Positions 51,859-62,872 are shown, numbered from the stretch's first letter. The stretch is 64,000 nt of DNA from Streptomyces sp. CB00455 (GCF_001905445.1 NZ_LIVQ01000004.1:5462-69461); one strand, 5' to 3'. Notes: a model not told the origin generated them from the letters alone. Made by a program: numbers and translations.

Positions 51859-53511
51859 TCAGACCAGCCGGACCGGCTTCTCCGGGCGCACGCCCAGATC
51901 CGCCAGCCAGTCGCGCAGGGGCTCCGGATCGCCGTCCTCGACCAGGCACAGCACGCGCGGCGCCAGATCGGAGCGGCGGTCGCCGCCGACCAGCAGGACG
52001 GGGCCGTCGAGCCAGTCCAGTCCGGGCGCCGCCCCGGCCGAATCCACGGCCGCACAGCACACCATCGCCGTCACGTGGTCCGCCAGCAGGTCCCTGCCGC
52101 TGCGCGGCGGCTGGAGCGGGAACAGCGGCAGGGTGTCCGCGCCGCGTGCCTTCCCGGCCCCGGCGGCGGGAGCGGCGGCCCCTTCCTCGCGGGCCAGGTC
52201 ACCGCTGAGGCGGCCGGCCAGGGCCTCCCCGGCAGCGCCCGCGCCGGCCGGGTCGCCGAGGTAGGTCAGGACCCGCTCCAGGGTGGGCCCGGCGAAACCG
52301 CCCACGGCCACCCCGCGGGGGACCGCGGCGGGCGTCGGGGGCGCCGTCGGAACGGCCAGCGCGTCGAGCGCCGCGTGCAGGCGGGCCGCCTCCGCCCGCC
52401 ACGTGCGGTCCACGACCTCCTCCGGATAGGCCGTCCAGTCCACCGGTGACCACTGGGGTCCGGCCTCGGCCGGGCCTCCGTGGAAGAGCCGGGCGGCCAG
52501 CAGCGACGTCGCCTCGTCCACCGCGCCGGGCTGCTCCAGCAGGTCGCATGCGGGGCGCTCGCCGAGCCGCGAGGTGTATCCCTCGGCCAGCCGGTCGCGC
52601 CGGGACAGCTCGGACAGCGCGGAGACCACACCCGCGTCGAGGTGCGCCGGCCAGCGGCCCATCCGCCAGGCGGGCAGCGCGACCCTGGTCAGCAGCCGGT
52701 CCCAGCCCGCGTAGGCCAGGCCGACCTGTTCCTGGGCGGCGATGCGCAGTCCGTAGTCCACACCCTGTGCACGCTCCGAGGCGGCCGCGGCCACCCCGCG
52801 CTCCATCTCGGCGGCGTCCACCCGGCACAGCCGCAGCAGCAGCCGGGCCGGTGCGGCGATCCAGCCGAGTCCGGTCCGCCCGCCCACGTCCACGGCGGCG
52901 TCCAGGCCGCGTACGAAGCCGCGTGCGTCGGCTATGTCCGGGTGCGCGGAAGGCCCCGTACCGGCGACGACCGGCGCGAGGACCGCCCGCAGCTCGGCGA
53001 CCCGCATCCACCACAGGAAGGGCGAGCCGATGACCAGCACGGGGGCAGCGCCGGGCGCGGACTCCGGACCGGCGGATATGCCGCCGCGCCGGTGGGCCGC
53101 GTGCGTGCGGTCCTCCAGCCAGCTGTCGCAGTCGGGCGTCAGGGCTATCGCGGAGGGCGCGGGCACGTCCATCCGGTCGGCCAGGTCCCGCACCAGCCGG
53201 TAGAGATCGGGCGCGGCGGCCTCCGACAGCGGCACCGTGGGGGTCACGGCGGGGCTCGCCCGCAGCACCACGGCGGCGAAGACCCCGCCGACGAGCAGCA
53301 CCAGCGCGGCGACCGCGCACACGGCGAGGGTCACCGCGGGCCAGGGGTCACCGGCCAGCCGGCCCGTCATCCGGGCGGTCACCAGCACCACCGCGAGGGC
53401 GGCGGGCAGCAGCCCCACGGCCAGGGCCCTGCTGCGTACCCGCAGCACGGCCAGGGCGCGGGAACGCGCGGACGGCACGCCCACTTCCGAGATCGAACCG
53501 GTTCCGGACAC
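51859..53511 (-). CDS. Membrane protein resembling M48 peptidase but lacking the zinc motif
   Basis: 550 residues. Two hydrophobic helices (about 29-47 and 58-85) precede a soluble region laid out like M48/HtpX peptidases: a substrate-strand region, then VLVIGSPFLWWMRVAELRAVLAPVVAGTG, where true M48 enzymes have a HExxH after AVLA. The histidines and glutamate are replaced, so it should be catalytically inactive. A long alpha-helical region and a C-terminal alpha/beta domain (GPVLLVGGDRRSDLAPRVL) follow. Function unknown; perhaps a scaffold. The comparison with M48 is inference from spacing and flanking residues. Confidence 0.72.
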   Translation of the reverse strand: MSGTGSISEVGVPSARSRALAVLRVRSRALAVGLLPAALAVVLVTARMTGRLAGDPWPAVTLAVCAVAALVLLVGGVFAAVVLRASPAVTPTVPLSEAAAPDLYRLVRDLADRMDVPAPSAIALTPDCDSWLEDRTHAAHRRGGISAGPESAPGAAPVLVIGSPFLWWMRVAELRAVLAPVVAGTGPSAHPDIADARGFVRGLDAAVDVGGRTGLGWIAAPARLLLRLCRVDAAEMERGVAAAASERAQGVDYGLRIAAQEQVGLAYAGWDRLLTRVALPAWRMGRWPAHLDAGVVSALSELSRRDRLAEGYTSRLGERPACDLLEQPGAVDEATSLLAARLFHGGPAEAGPQWSPVDWTAYPEEVVDRTWRAEAARLHAALDALAVPTAPPTPAAVPRGVAVGGFAGPTLERVLTYLGDPAGAGAAGEALAGRLSGDLAREEGAAAPAAGAGKARGADTLPLFPLQPPRSGRDLLADHVTAMVCCAAVDSAGAAPGLDWLDGPVLLVGGDRRSDLAPRVLCLVEDGDPEPLRDWLADLGVRPEKPVRLV

Positions 53512-53800
53512 AGCCGGACCTCACCCCCTCTGCCCTGCGGCGGCTTTGCTCATTCCCCCACTGTGACACCCGCCACCGACATCGCAATGCCGGTGGGCCA
53601 AGTGCCGGAATGCTTGCGCCGCACCCTAGTTGGGGGTTCGCCCGGCAGTCAGGCGGACCGGAGGACCATCACCCGATGGAATGGCTTTGGGTAAAGCTGG
53701 GTGCGTTCGAACGAGGCCGGATGCAGTCGCACGCGAACACGCCCGCGGGCCGGGTGCGCACCTCGTGCACATCCGGCCCGCGGGTCGCTCCAGCCGCAGC

Positions 53801-55054
<1,254 letters not shown>

Positions 55055-55114
55055 GCTGCTCAGCCTAGCCGGGACGGCGCGGCCGGCTTCGTGCGGCCAC
55101 CCAATCGGGATCCG

Positions 55115-57400
55115 CTACTCGTTCGTGTATTCCTCCACAACGGTGGCCCCGAGCTCGCGCACGATCAGGTCGTGTCCGGTCAGGGCACTGTCGACGAGGT
55201 CGGGATCGTCCTCCCCGGGGACGTCGTCCTCCGGAGCGACCGGCGGGGGCGCCTGCTGCACGGGGGGATGCTGTGCGGAAGCCGACTGCTGGGACTGCTG
55301 GGACTGCTGCGGCGGCTGGTACTGCGGGGAGGGGGCGGACGGCGCCGGGGGCGGCGAGCCGTGGGCGGGGGCGGGCGCGGAGGGGGCTCCGTACGGGGAG
55401 GGGGCCGCGCCGTACGGGGAGGGGGCCGGGGCGGGGCCGCCGCCACCGCCCACCACGGCCTCGATCTTCCAGTTGACCTGGAACTGCTCGGCCAGGACTG
55501 CCTTGAGCACGTCCTCGCTGCCGCTGCTGGCGAAGTTGTCGCGGGCGCCGGCGTTGGGGAAGCCGAGCTGGAGGGTCGTTCCGTCGAAACCGGTGACCTG
55601 GGCGTTCTGGCTCAGCAGGATCCAGGTGAAGCGACGGCGGTTCTTGACGGCCTCCAGGACCCCGGGCCACATCGCCTGGACCTGCCCGGCGCCGGCGGCC
55701 ATGCCGGGCGAGGGGGCGGCGGCGGGCGCGGAGGAGGCAGGAGCGGGGGCGGCCGGGCCGGGGGCGGGCGCCGCGGCCGGGGCTCCCCGGCCGGGGGAGG
55801 CCGCGCTGGGCCAGGCGCCGGCGGCGGGTGCGTGGGCGGGGGCAGGGGCAGGGGCGGGTGCGGGCGCGGGTGCCGCGGAGGAGGCAGCGGCAGCGGCTCC
55901 CGGCCAGGCCCCCGGGGCCCCGCCGCCGGGCTGCGCGGCTCCGGGCCACGCACCGGGCGCGGGCCCTGCGGGAGCCGGAGCCGCGGGCGCGGGGGCGGAC
56001 GCGGGGGCAGGGGAGGACGCGGACGCGGCGGGCGCGGGTGCGACGGCCGGGGGCGCCGCGGCGGCGGGTGCCTCCTGGGACGCGGGAGCCCGTACCGGAT
56101 CGGGAGCGGCCGCCGCCGGGGCCGCGGCCTGCGCGGCGGCACGGGCTGCGGCGACGCCTCCGGCGGGACCGGCGGGCGCCATGGCGTGCGCCTCGGGCCC
56201 GGGCACGTATCCCATGGCGGGCGCGGCGGCGAAGGCGGCGGCCCCGTTGCGCTCCAACCGGTCGAGGCGGGCCTGGAAGGACCGCTCGTCGTCGAACGCG
56301 GAGGGCAGCAGCACGCGGGCGCAGATCAGCTCCAGCTGGAGCCGCGGCGAGGTCGCGCCGCGCATCTCGGTGAGGCCGGTGTTGACGAGATCGGCGGCCC
56401 TGGACAGCTCGGCGGCGCCGAAGACGGACGCCTGGGCCTGCATCCGCTCCACCACATCGGCGGGGGCGTCGATCAGCCCCTTCTCCCCGGCATCGGGCAC
56501 GGCCGCCAGGATGACCAGGTCCCGGAGGCGCTCCAGCAGGTCGGCGACGAACCGGCGAGGGTCGTTCCCGCCCTCCACGACCCGGTCGACGACCTCGAAG
56601 GCGGCGGCCCCGTCCCCGGAGGCGAAGGCGTCCACGACGGCGTCGAGCAGCGACCCCTCCGTGTAACCGAGCAGCGAGGTGGCCATGGCGTACGTCACAC
56701 CGTCGTCGGCGGCGCCGGCGAGCAGCTGGTCCATGACGGACATGGAGTCACGCACGGACCCGGCGCCGGCCCGCACGACGAGGGGCAGCACGCCGTCCTC
56801 GACGCGGGCGCCCTCCCGCCCGCAGACCTCGCCCAGGTAGTCCCGGAGGGTGCCGGGGGGCACGAGGCGGAAGGGGTAGTGGTGGGTCCGGGACCGGATG
56901 GTTCCGATCACCTTCTCCGGCTCGGTGGTGGCGAAGATGAACTTGAGGTGCTCCGGCGGCTCCTCGACTACCTTCAGCAGGGCGTTGAAGCCCGCCGAGG
57001 TGACCATGTGGGCCTCGTCGATGATGTAGATCTTGTAGCGACTGGAGGCGGGCCCGAAGAAGGCCTTCTCCCGCAGGTCACGGGCGTCGTCCACGCCGCC
57101 GTGCGATGCGGCGTCGATCTCGATGACGTCGATGGACCCCGGGCCGTTGCGCGCCAGGTCGAGGCAGGACTGGCACGTGCCGCAGGGGGTCGGAGTGGGA
57201 CCCTGCTCACAGTTCAGGCAGCGGGCCAGGATGCGCGCGCTGGTCGTCTTGCCGCATCCGCGCGGCCCGCTGAACAGGTACGCGTGATTGACCCGGTTGT
57301 TCCGCAGGGCCTGCATCAGCGGTGCAGTGACATGCTCCTGACCGATGACCTCGGCGAACGACTCGGGGCGATAGCGGCGGTACAGCGCAAGGGACGACAC
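55115..57400 (-). CDS. dnaX: DNA polymerase III subunits gamma/tau
   Basis: 761 residues from the GTG at 57400 (MSSLALYRRYRP). Clamp-loader ATPase: Walker A in FSGPRGCGKTTSA, zinc site with four Cys (LNCEQGPTPTPCGTCQSC), Walker B in IIDEAHMVT, sensor 1 FATTEP. After the collar domain (to about 390) comes an Ala/Pro/Gly-rich tract of about 190 residues, then a folded tau-like segment (about 575-660) and a Pro/Gln-rich end with an acidic tail. No frameshift heptamer for a separate gamma was recognised. Confidence 0.95.
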   Translation of the reverse strand: MSSLALYRRYRPESFAEVIGQEHVTAPLMQALRNNRVNHAYLFSGPRGCGKTTSARILARCLNCEQGPTPTPCGTCQSCLDLARNGPGSIDVIEIDAASHGGVDDARDLREKAFFGPASSRYKIYIIDEAHMVTSAGFNALLKVVEEPPEHLKFIFATTEPEKVIGTIRSRTHHYPFRLVPPGTLRDYLGEVCGREGARVEDGVLPLVVRAGAGSVRDSMSVMDQLLAGAADDGVTYAMATSLLGYTEGSLLDAVVDAFASGDGAAAFEVVDRVVEGGNDPRRFVADLLERLRDLVILAAVPDAGEKGLIDAPADVVERMQAQASVFGAAELSRAADLVNTGLTEMRGATSPRLQLELICARVLLPSAFDDERSFQARLDRLERNGAAAFAAAPAMGYVPGPEAHAMAPAGPAGGVAAARAAAQAAAPAAAAPDPVRAPASQEAPAAAAPPAVAPAPAASASSPAPASAPAPAAPAPAGPAPGAWPGAAQPGGGAPGAWPGAAAAASSAAPAPAPAPAPAPAHAPAAGAWPSAASPGRGAPAAAPAPGPAAPAPASSAPAAAPSPGMAAGAGQVQAMWPGVLEAVKNRRRFTWILLSQNAQVTGFDGTTLQLGFPNAGARDNFASSGSEDVLKAVLAEQFQVNWKIEAVVGGGGGPAPAPSPYGAAPSPYGAPSAPAPAHGSPPPAPSAPSPQYQPPQQSQQSQQSASAQHPPVQQAPPPVAPEDDVPGEDDPDLVDSALTGHDLIVRELGATVVEEYTNE

Positions 57401-57469
57401 GTATACGAGGTTATCCGGGCCCACCGACAACAGCGGCCCGCCGGGACCCCCGGTCTCCCCCGGAACGCA

Positions 57470-57555
57470 AAGCGCCCCCCACGCACCCGCCAGAGCCCAC
57501 TTACCCTTGCTGCCTTCCGGCCCTGGGGGAGTTGGGTGAGATAGCGCCACGTGAG
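57470..57555 (-). ncRNA. ffs: Signal recognition particle RNA, small bacterial type
   Basis: On the minus strand the conserved domain IV loop GGCCGGAAGGCAGCAAGGG is present (about 57523-57505), flanked by long complementary arms (ctcccccagg ... ctctggcgggtgcgtgg) that give the hairpin of 4.5S RNA. It binds Ffh in cotranslational targeting. It is placed upstream of dnaX as in other actinobacteria. Ends are approximate. Confidence 0.93.
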
Positions 57556-57692
57556 GGGCTGGCCCCACCCTAGCGGATGAAAGCCCCCGGAATCGAGCCC
57601 GACCCCGGCGCTACCTCCGGCCGGCCCCGAGCCGGCCCTCCCGGAACGATCACGTTCGCGAGCACCCCTCAACGTCTTGTATTGTTTGCCGC

Positions 57693-57780
57693 GGAGGATT
57701 CGCCTAGTGGCCTAGGGCGCACGCTTGGAAAGCGTGTTGGGGGCAACCCCTCACGAGTTCGAATCTCGTATCCTCCGCCA
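57693..57780 (+). tRNA. tRNA-Ser (GGA), CCA encoded
   Basis: Class II cloverleaf with long variable arm (ttgggggcaacccctcac), GGA anticodon, GGAGGAT/ATCCTCC acceptor stem, discriminator G at 57777 and CCA at 57778-57780. It lies at the edge of foreign DNA: a restriction system and a tyrosine integrase follow, so its 3' end is the likely attachment site of an integrative element. Confidence 0.95.
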
Positions 57781-57799
57781 GTGCCTCACCGGGCACGAT

Positions 57800-57837
57800 G
57801 TCGAAGGGCCCCACCGCTTGCGGTGGGGCCCTTCGAC
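57800..57837 (+). terminator. Terminator of tRNA-Ser
   Basis: 17-bp perfect stem (57800-57816 with 57821-57837), 4-nt loop, 20 nt after the tRNA. If the tRNA 3' end is the att core, this hairpin came with the element. Confidence 0.8.
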
Positions 57838-57842
57838 GTGTG

Positions 57843-57865
57843 TGGTCTCAGTTCTGGTCTCAGTT
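57843..57865. repeat. Direct repeat next to tRNA-Ser, possible integrase arm sites
   Basis: tggtctcagtt occurs twice with a 12-bp period (57843-57853 and 57855-57865), just inside the putative element. Tandem short repeats at this place are typical arm-type sites of tyrosine integrases; role is inference. Confidence 0.45.
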
Positions 57866-58026
57866 GCCTCGCCTTCACAGTGGGCAGCAGGCCCGGAGGT
57901 CGCGCGATCATCCGGAAGGAACGGCTAGAGCAGGCAGCACCTGGTCAGTGTCGTCGTTCGCCGTCGTCTCCGTCGGGACTCCGACAAGATGGACACCGTC
58001 ATCTCCACACCGCAAGGGATCGCCGC

Positions 58027-60123
58027 ATGGCCTCGAACTCGACACCCCGACACCAGGGCCGTCTCGAACTGACCTGGACCGACAAGGACAAGACGCTCTT
58101 GTCGACCGGGGACGGCAGGTACGACTACACATTCGTCGACCCGACGGACTACCGGGTCTCGGAGGTACGTCTCCTCCACGAGCGTGAGCGAGTCGAGGCA
58201 CCGACGCCTGCCAGCCGGCCGGAGGAACTCCCTCAGCCGACCACCGACAACCTTCTGATCACTGGCGACGCGATGCATGCGCTGGACGCGCTCGCCAAGA
58301 TCCCGGCGTACTCCGAGAAGTACGCCGGGAAGGTCAAGCTGGTCTACATCGACCCACCCTTCAACACCGGCCAGGCGTTCGCTCACTACGAAGACAACAT
58401 CACGCACTCGATCTGGCTCACCCTCCTACGGGACCGGATCCGCCAGATCAGGCCGCTGCTCGCGGATGACGCATCCGTGTGGGTGCACCTCGACCACATG
58501 GAGTCGCACCGGTGCCGCGTCGTCCTCGACGAGGAGCTTGGGGAGAACAACTTCGTCGCCGAGGTCGCCTGGCAGAAGGCGGACTCGCCCCGGAACGACT
58601 CCAAACTGCTTTCGACCTCGCAGGACACAATCCTGGTCTACCGCAAGAGCGATGCCTGGGTTCCGAACAGAATGCCCAGGCTCGCGGCCTCGAATACGAG
58701 CCGCTACCAGCAGCGTGACGGGGACTCCGTGCCGTGGCGTGACGGGGATGCGACTGCGAGCGGGGCGGCTACGCACCAGCCGATGGTGTACGCGATCCAG
58801 CACCCCGTCACCGGCGGCCTGATGTACCCAGGCGCGGGCCGCTGCTGGGGTAAGGCACAGTCGTGGATGCTGGAGCAGATGTCGGAATACGCGCCCTACG
58901 AGTTGCGTGACATCAGCGACGAAGCGGAGCGCGCACGTATCTGCGGGACGACACCGGCGAAGGTCAAGGCCGGTGTACCGGCGATCATGCTGTCCGTTTC
59001 CGTCGAAGAGGCTGCCAAGCACGCTCGCGCCCGCTACGACGCCGGCCACTGGCCCGACATCGTCATGCTCGGACTCCGGGAACGCATCCAGCGCAAGAAG
59101 CACCTGGAGGACAACGGCCGAGTGCCCGAGACGCTCTGGCTGGGAAGCGAGGTCGGAGGGAGCCTTCGCGGGAAGATCGAGATCAAGGCTCTCTTCCCCG
59201 ACGAACATCCTTTTGCGACGCCGAAGCCGGAGCGCTTGCTGGCCCGCATCATCCACATCGCATCGAAACCCGGCGATATCGTCCTGGACTGCTTCGCCGG
59301 ATCGGGCACCACCGCGGCCGTCGCCCACAAGATGGGGCGTCGATGGGTTACCAGCGAGCTTCTGCCCGACACCGTAGCGCGGTTCACGGCGCCTCGACTC
59401 GCCAAGGTAGTCAATGGACAGGACCCCGGGGGTATCACCACCATCACCGAGCGAGTCTCAGCGGTGGACGACGGCGAGGACGAGGAGACCGGACTGCCCA
59501 GCGGGATGACCCCTGAAGAGGCTCAGGAGTTCAACCGGCTCCTCAACAAGGTGACCAAGGCCGTCGACACGGATCTAGATGCCGCCACGGTCAAGGCTCT
59601 CAAGGCAGCCACCAAGACCAAGGACGTCACGACGCATAACTGGCACGGGGGCGGAGGCTTCACCCACCTCCAGGTCGGCGAGTCCATGTTCGTCGAGATG
59701 TCCGGGATGGTCCTTCTGGCCGACTGGGCCACCCAGAGCGCCCTGGCTGAAGTCATGTGCGCCCAGCTATCCGTCCCCTACAAGCCGGACGGAATCTTCG
59801 CCGGCAAGCAGGGGCGCGCCAGGTACGTCGTCATCGACGGCATGGTCGGCCCGGGCACGGTGGCCTCGATCGTCGACAGGCTCGCTGAAGGGGAGATGGT
59901 CGAGGTATGGGCGACCCAGATCCAGGACGGCGCAGTCGAAGCCCTGAAGGAGGCCCGCAGCGGCTCTCGGCTCGAACTGATCCCCGATAAGGTCCTGGAC
60001 AACTACCGTCGCAAGTCGGCCCGCAAGTCGCCGTTCGGTGTGGGGCGTTCGATGCCATCGCCCCGAGACGCAGACGATTCGGCTGAACCCGCTGCCGCCG
60101 CAACCGAGAGGGAGAACGCCTGA
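58027..60123 (+). CDS. mod: Type III restriction-modification system, DNA methyltransferase (Mod)
   Basis: 698 residues from the ATG at 58027. N6-adenine methyltransferase of the beta class: catalytic motif IV in VYIDPPFNTGQAF (about 102-114) comes before the SAM-binding motif I in VLDCFAGSGTTAAVAHK (about 420-436), the order known for Type III Mod. The central 250 residues should hold the target recognition domain, and the last 220 form a C-terminal extension. Mod alone methylates; with Res it restricts. Codons use more A/T in third position than the core genes. Overlaps res by one nucleotide. Confidence 0.92.
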   Translation: MASNSTPRHQGRLELTWTDKDKTLLSTGDGRYDYTFVDPTDYRVSEVRLLHERERVEAPTPASRPEELPQPTTDNLLITGDAMHALDALAKIPAYSEKYAGKVKLVYIDPPFNTGQAFAHYEDNITHSIWLTLLRDRIRQIRPLLADDASVWVHLDHMESHRCRVVLDEELGENNFVAEVAWQKADSPRNDSKLLSTSQDTILVYRKSDAWVPNRMPRLAASNTSRYQQRDGDSVPWRDGDATASGAATHQPMVYAIQHPVTGGLMYPGAGRCWGKAQSWMLEQMSEYAPYELRDISDEAERARICGTTPAKVKAGVPAIMLSVSVEEAAKHARARYDAGHWPDIVMLGLRERIQRKKHLEDNGRVPETLWLGSEVGGSLRGKIEIKALFPDEHPFATPKPERLLARIIHIASKPGDIVLDCFAGSGTTAAVAHKMGRRWVTSELLPDTVARFTAPRLAKVVNGQDPGGITTITERVSAVDDGEDEETGLPSGMTPEEAQEFNRLLNKVTKAVDTDLDAATVKALKAATKTKDVTTHNWHGGGGFTHLQVGESMFVEMSGMVLLADWATQSALAEVMCAQLSVPYKPDGIFAGKQGRARYVVIDGMVGPGTVASIVDRLAEGEMVEVWATQIQDGAVEALKEARSGSRLELIPDKVLDNYRRKSARKSPFGVGRSMPSPRDADDSAEPAAAATERENA

Positions 60124-62705
60124 TGGGCGTGTTGCAGTTCCAGCCTGAGCTCCTGGACCAGGTGGCCCACCGACTCACCTTGCGTGAGCCGAACCGCAAG
60201 GCGATCGAGTCGGTGTTGCTCCGCACCTCGGACCACTACGACGTACAGGAAAAGACCGAACCATACGAGTGCATCGTGGATTCGGCTACCGGCGTCGGCA
60301 AGACCTATGTCATGGCCGGTCTGATGGAGTATCTGGCGGGGGCCGAGACTCCAGCTCGGAACTTCCTGCTGTTGGCACCCGGCAGGACGATCCGGGACAA
60401 GTCGGTCCTCAACTTCTCCGCCGGCAACCCGAAATCGCTGCGACGCATGCTTAGGTCCGCTCCCTACGTCATCACGGCGGACAACTTCAACACACCGGCC
60501 ACCAGGACCGCGATCGACGACCCGACGGTCACCAAGCTCTACATCTTCACCGTCCAGGCGCTCACCTCTGCCACGGGCGAGGGCCGGGCCACGCACGTCC
60601 CCCTGGAGAACCTCGGTTCCTCCTTCTACGACTATCTCGCACAGCTCGACGACCTCGTGATCATGGCGGACGAACACCACTGCTATCGCGGGCCGGCGTT
60701 CTCTCGGACCATTCGGGACCTGAACCCGCAGCTCGTGGTCGGCATGACGGCCACACCGGTGAGAGCGGACGAGTCCCTCGTCGCGTTCCGCTACCCATTG
60801 GCTGCAGCGATCGCCGACCGGCTCGTGAAGACCCCCGTGATGGTGGCTCGCCGCGACGACCGCTCCGACATCGAGACGAAGCTCCTCGACGGCGTCAACC
60901 TGCTCCGCTACAAGGGTCAGGCCGCTGACGCCCATTGCGACGAGAACGACCTGCCCCGGGTCAACCCGGTCATGTTGGTCATCGCCCAGAGCATCGACGA
61001 GGCCGAAGAGTTCCAGAACGTCCTCGATACGGCCTCCTTCGATGGTGGTTCGTGGATCGGGAAGACGCTACTGATCCACTCGAAGTTGGCTGGTGACGCC
61101 AAGGAGAAGGCGCTGGCTGACCTCCAAGCCGTTGAGGACCCCGACTCGCCGATCCGCATCATCATCAGTGTCGGCATGTTGAAGGAAGGCTGGGACGTCA
61201 AGAACGTCTACGTGATCGCCTCTATGAGGGCGTCGGTCTCGGAGGTCATGACCGAGCAGACCCTCGGCCGCGGCATGCGTCTTCCGTTCGGCGAGTACAC
61301 GAACATCGAGATCCTCGACACGCTCGAAATCCTGGCCCACGAGAAGTACGGCGAGTTGCTCGCGAAGCGGAAGGTCCTCAACGAGGCGTTCATCGACTAC
61401 GGCACCTACGCCGAAGTTCGACGACTTGCCGACGGCAGCTCTGTGGTCCGCCAGAAGACGGTCGAGAGCGATGCGGATGTCATCGGCCTGCCTGGTGCTG
61501 GCGCCCCCGCAGGAACTGGGGGCGCCAATGTGTCCCACGGGAGCAACCCGGCAGGAGCTGGAAGCGGCGATAGCCAGGGTATCGAGGAGGCTTCGCCCTC
61601 GGGGGCCATCGCAGTGAATTCTTCGCCGACCGCTTTCAGTCCGCCCGGTGTTGTGGACGTGGAGACCCGTACACGTCAGGCAGCAGAGGCCGCGAGCAGC
61701 ACTTCCGAGGCCATCCAGTACGACCCTCTGCCTGACCGGGATCCCATCTTGATCCCCCGGCTGATCTCAGTGGCGCAGTTCGTCGCGGTCAGCCTGAACG
61801 ACATCACCGACTACGGGCCGTTCGAGCGACTCGGCCGCGCACTCACCGCGGACTACTCTGATGAGCTGAAGCGAACCAAGATCGTTGCCAGTCATGACGG
61901 CCGCACGGTCATAGTGGGCACCGAAACGGCGGCTGACACGGTGGTCTCCGCACTGCCGCTCAACATCCCTCTCTCGGTCACACAGAACTCGCTGGTACAG
62001 CGAGTCATGTCCGTCAAGGGTGTTCCGAACCGGCAACTGGAGGTCGGCGCTGCGGAGCGCATCGTCGATCGCCTCATCAAGGCCATGGGCGAAAAGGCAA
62101 CCGAGCACCTTTCCGCCTTCGTCGACCGCTGCGGCCAGCGTCTCGCTACCGAGGTTTCCAGAACCCTCCGAGCGACGACCCAGGCCCAGGTCTCCTACGC
62201 CGATGACGTAGAGATCCTCGCGCTGAGCAAGACCCGCGTTGCGCGCAAGCGCCAGGTGGCCGGCCATGCTGATGGTGCGTTCAGCAAGACGATTGCGTTC
62301 AACGGCTGGACCAAGAACCTCTACAGCCACGCCTGGTTCGACACCGAGCCGGAGTTCAAAGCAGCCAACGCCATCGACAGCGGGAAGAACGTAACCGTGT
62401 GGGCACGGCTGCATATCAACGACGTGCCCATCACCTGGACGTCTGAGGGAAGGAATTACAATCCCGACTTCGTCGTGATCGAAGAAGTGGATGGCCAGCG
62501 CATCGGCTGGCTGGTGGAGACGAAGGCCGACAAGGACATGACCTCCGAGGAGGTAGTCGGCAAACGTCGGGCAGCACGTAGGTGGGCCAACACCGCAAAC
62601 TCCTCACCCGATGTCGACATCACCTGGCAGTACCTCCTCGTAGGAGAGCGGGACGTCGAGGATGCCCAGAGTTCCTGGGAGCTTCTGAAGGGCTTCGGAC
62701 AGTAG
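60123..62705 (+). CDS. res: Type III restriction-modification system, restriction subunit (Res)
   Basis: 860 residues. Superfamily 2 helicase: motif I SATGVGKTYVMAGLMEYL (about 57-74), DEAH-like box MADEHHCY, motif III GMTATP, and motif VI region TEQTLGRGMRLPFG. The C-terminus carries a PD-(D/E)xK nuclease pattern (YNPDFVVIEE ... VETKAD). ATP-driven translocation or sliding on DNA and cleavage beside unmethylated sites are known for Type III Res with Mod. A Gly/Ser/Ala-rich linker interrupts the protein at about 460-500. All motifs are intact, so the system looks functional. Ends 167 bp before the convergent integrase. Confidence 0.92.
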   Translation: MGVLQFQPELLDQVAHRLTLREPNRKAIESVLLRTSDHYDVQEKTEPYECIVDSATGVGKTYVMAGLMEYLAGAETPARNFLLLAPGRTIRDKSVLNFSAGNPKSLRRMLRSAPYVITADNFNTPATRTAIDDPTVTKLYIFTVQALTSATGEGRATHVPLENLGSSFYDYLAQLDDLVIMADEHHCYRGPAFSRTIRDLNPQLVVGMTATPVRADESLVAFRYPLAAAIADRLVKTPVMVARRDDRSDIETKLLDGVNLLRYKGQAADAHCDENDLPRVNPVMLVIAQSIDEAEEFQNVLDTASFDGGSWIGKTLLIHSKLAGDAKEKALADLQAVEDPDSPIRIIISVGMLKEGWDVKNVYVIASMRASVSEVMTEQTLGRGMRLPFGEYTNIEILDTLEILAHEKYGELLAKRKVLNEAFIDYGTYAEVRRLADGSSVVRQKTVESDADVIGLPGAGAPAGTGGANVSHGSNPAGAGSGDSQGIEEASPSGAIAVNSSPTAFSPPGVVDVETRTRQAAEAASSTSEAIQYDPLPDRDPILIPRLISVAQFVAVSLNDITDYGPFERLGRALTADYSDELKRTKIVASHDGRTVIVGTETAADTVVSALPLNIPLSVTQNSLVQRVMSVKGVPNRQLEVGAAERIVDRLIKAMGEKATEHLSAFVDRCGQRLATEVSRTLRATTQAQVSYADDVEILALSKTRVARKRQVAGHADGAFSKTIAFNGWTKNLYSHAWFDTEPEFKAANAIDSGKNVTVWARLHINDVPITWTSEGRNYNPDFVVIEEVDGQRIGWLVETKADKDMTSEEVVGKRRAARRWANTANSSPDVDITWQYLLVGERDVEDAQSSWELLKGFGQ

Positions 62706-62837
62706 GCGCCCCTCCCAGGCGAACTTCGCTCAGGCCCGGACTGTGGAGAGCGGGGTTACCCTCCAGAGTTTCGGCGGTGAGGCCCCGCTAGTAGTGCCAT
62801 CTGACCAGGCCAGGGAGCCTGGGACCGAACGTGGAGT

Positions 62838-62865
62838 GTGGCCGAACCTTTGACGGTTCGGCCAC
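62838..62865. terminator. Bidirectional terminator between res and the integrase gene
   Basis: 11-bp perfect stem (62838-62848 with 62855-62865), 6-nt loop, 8 nt from the integrase stop codon. Confidence 0.75.
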
Positions 62866-62872
62866 GCCAAGG

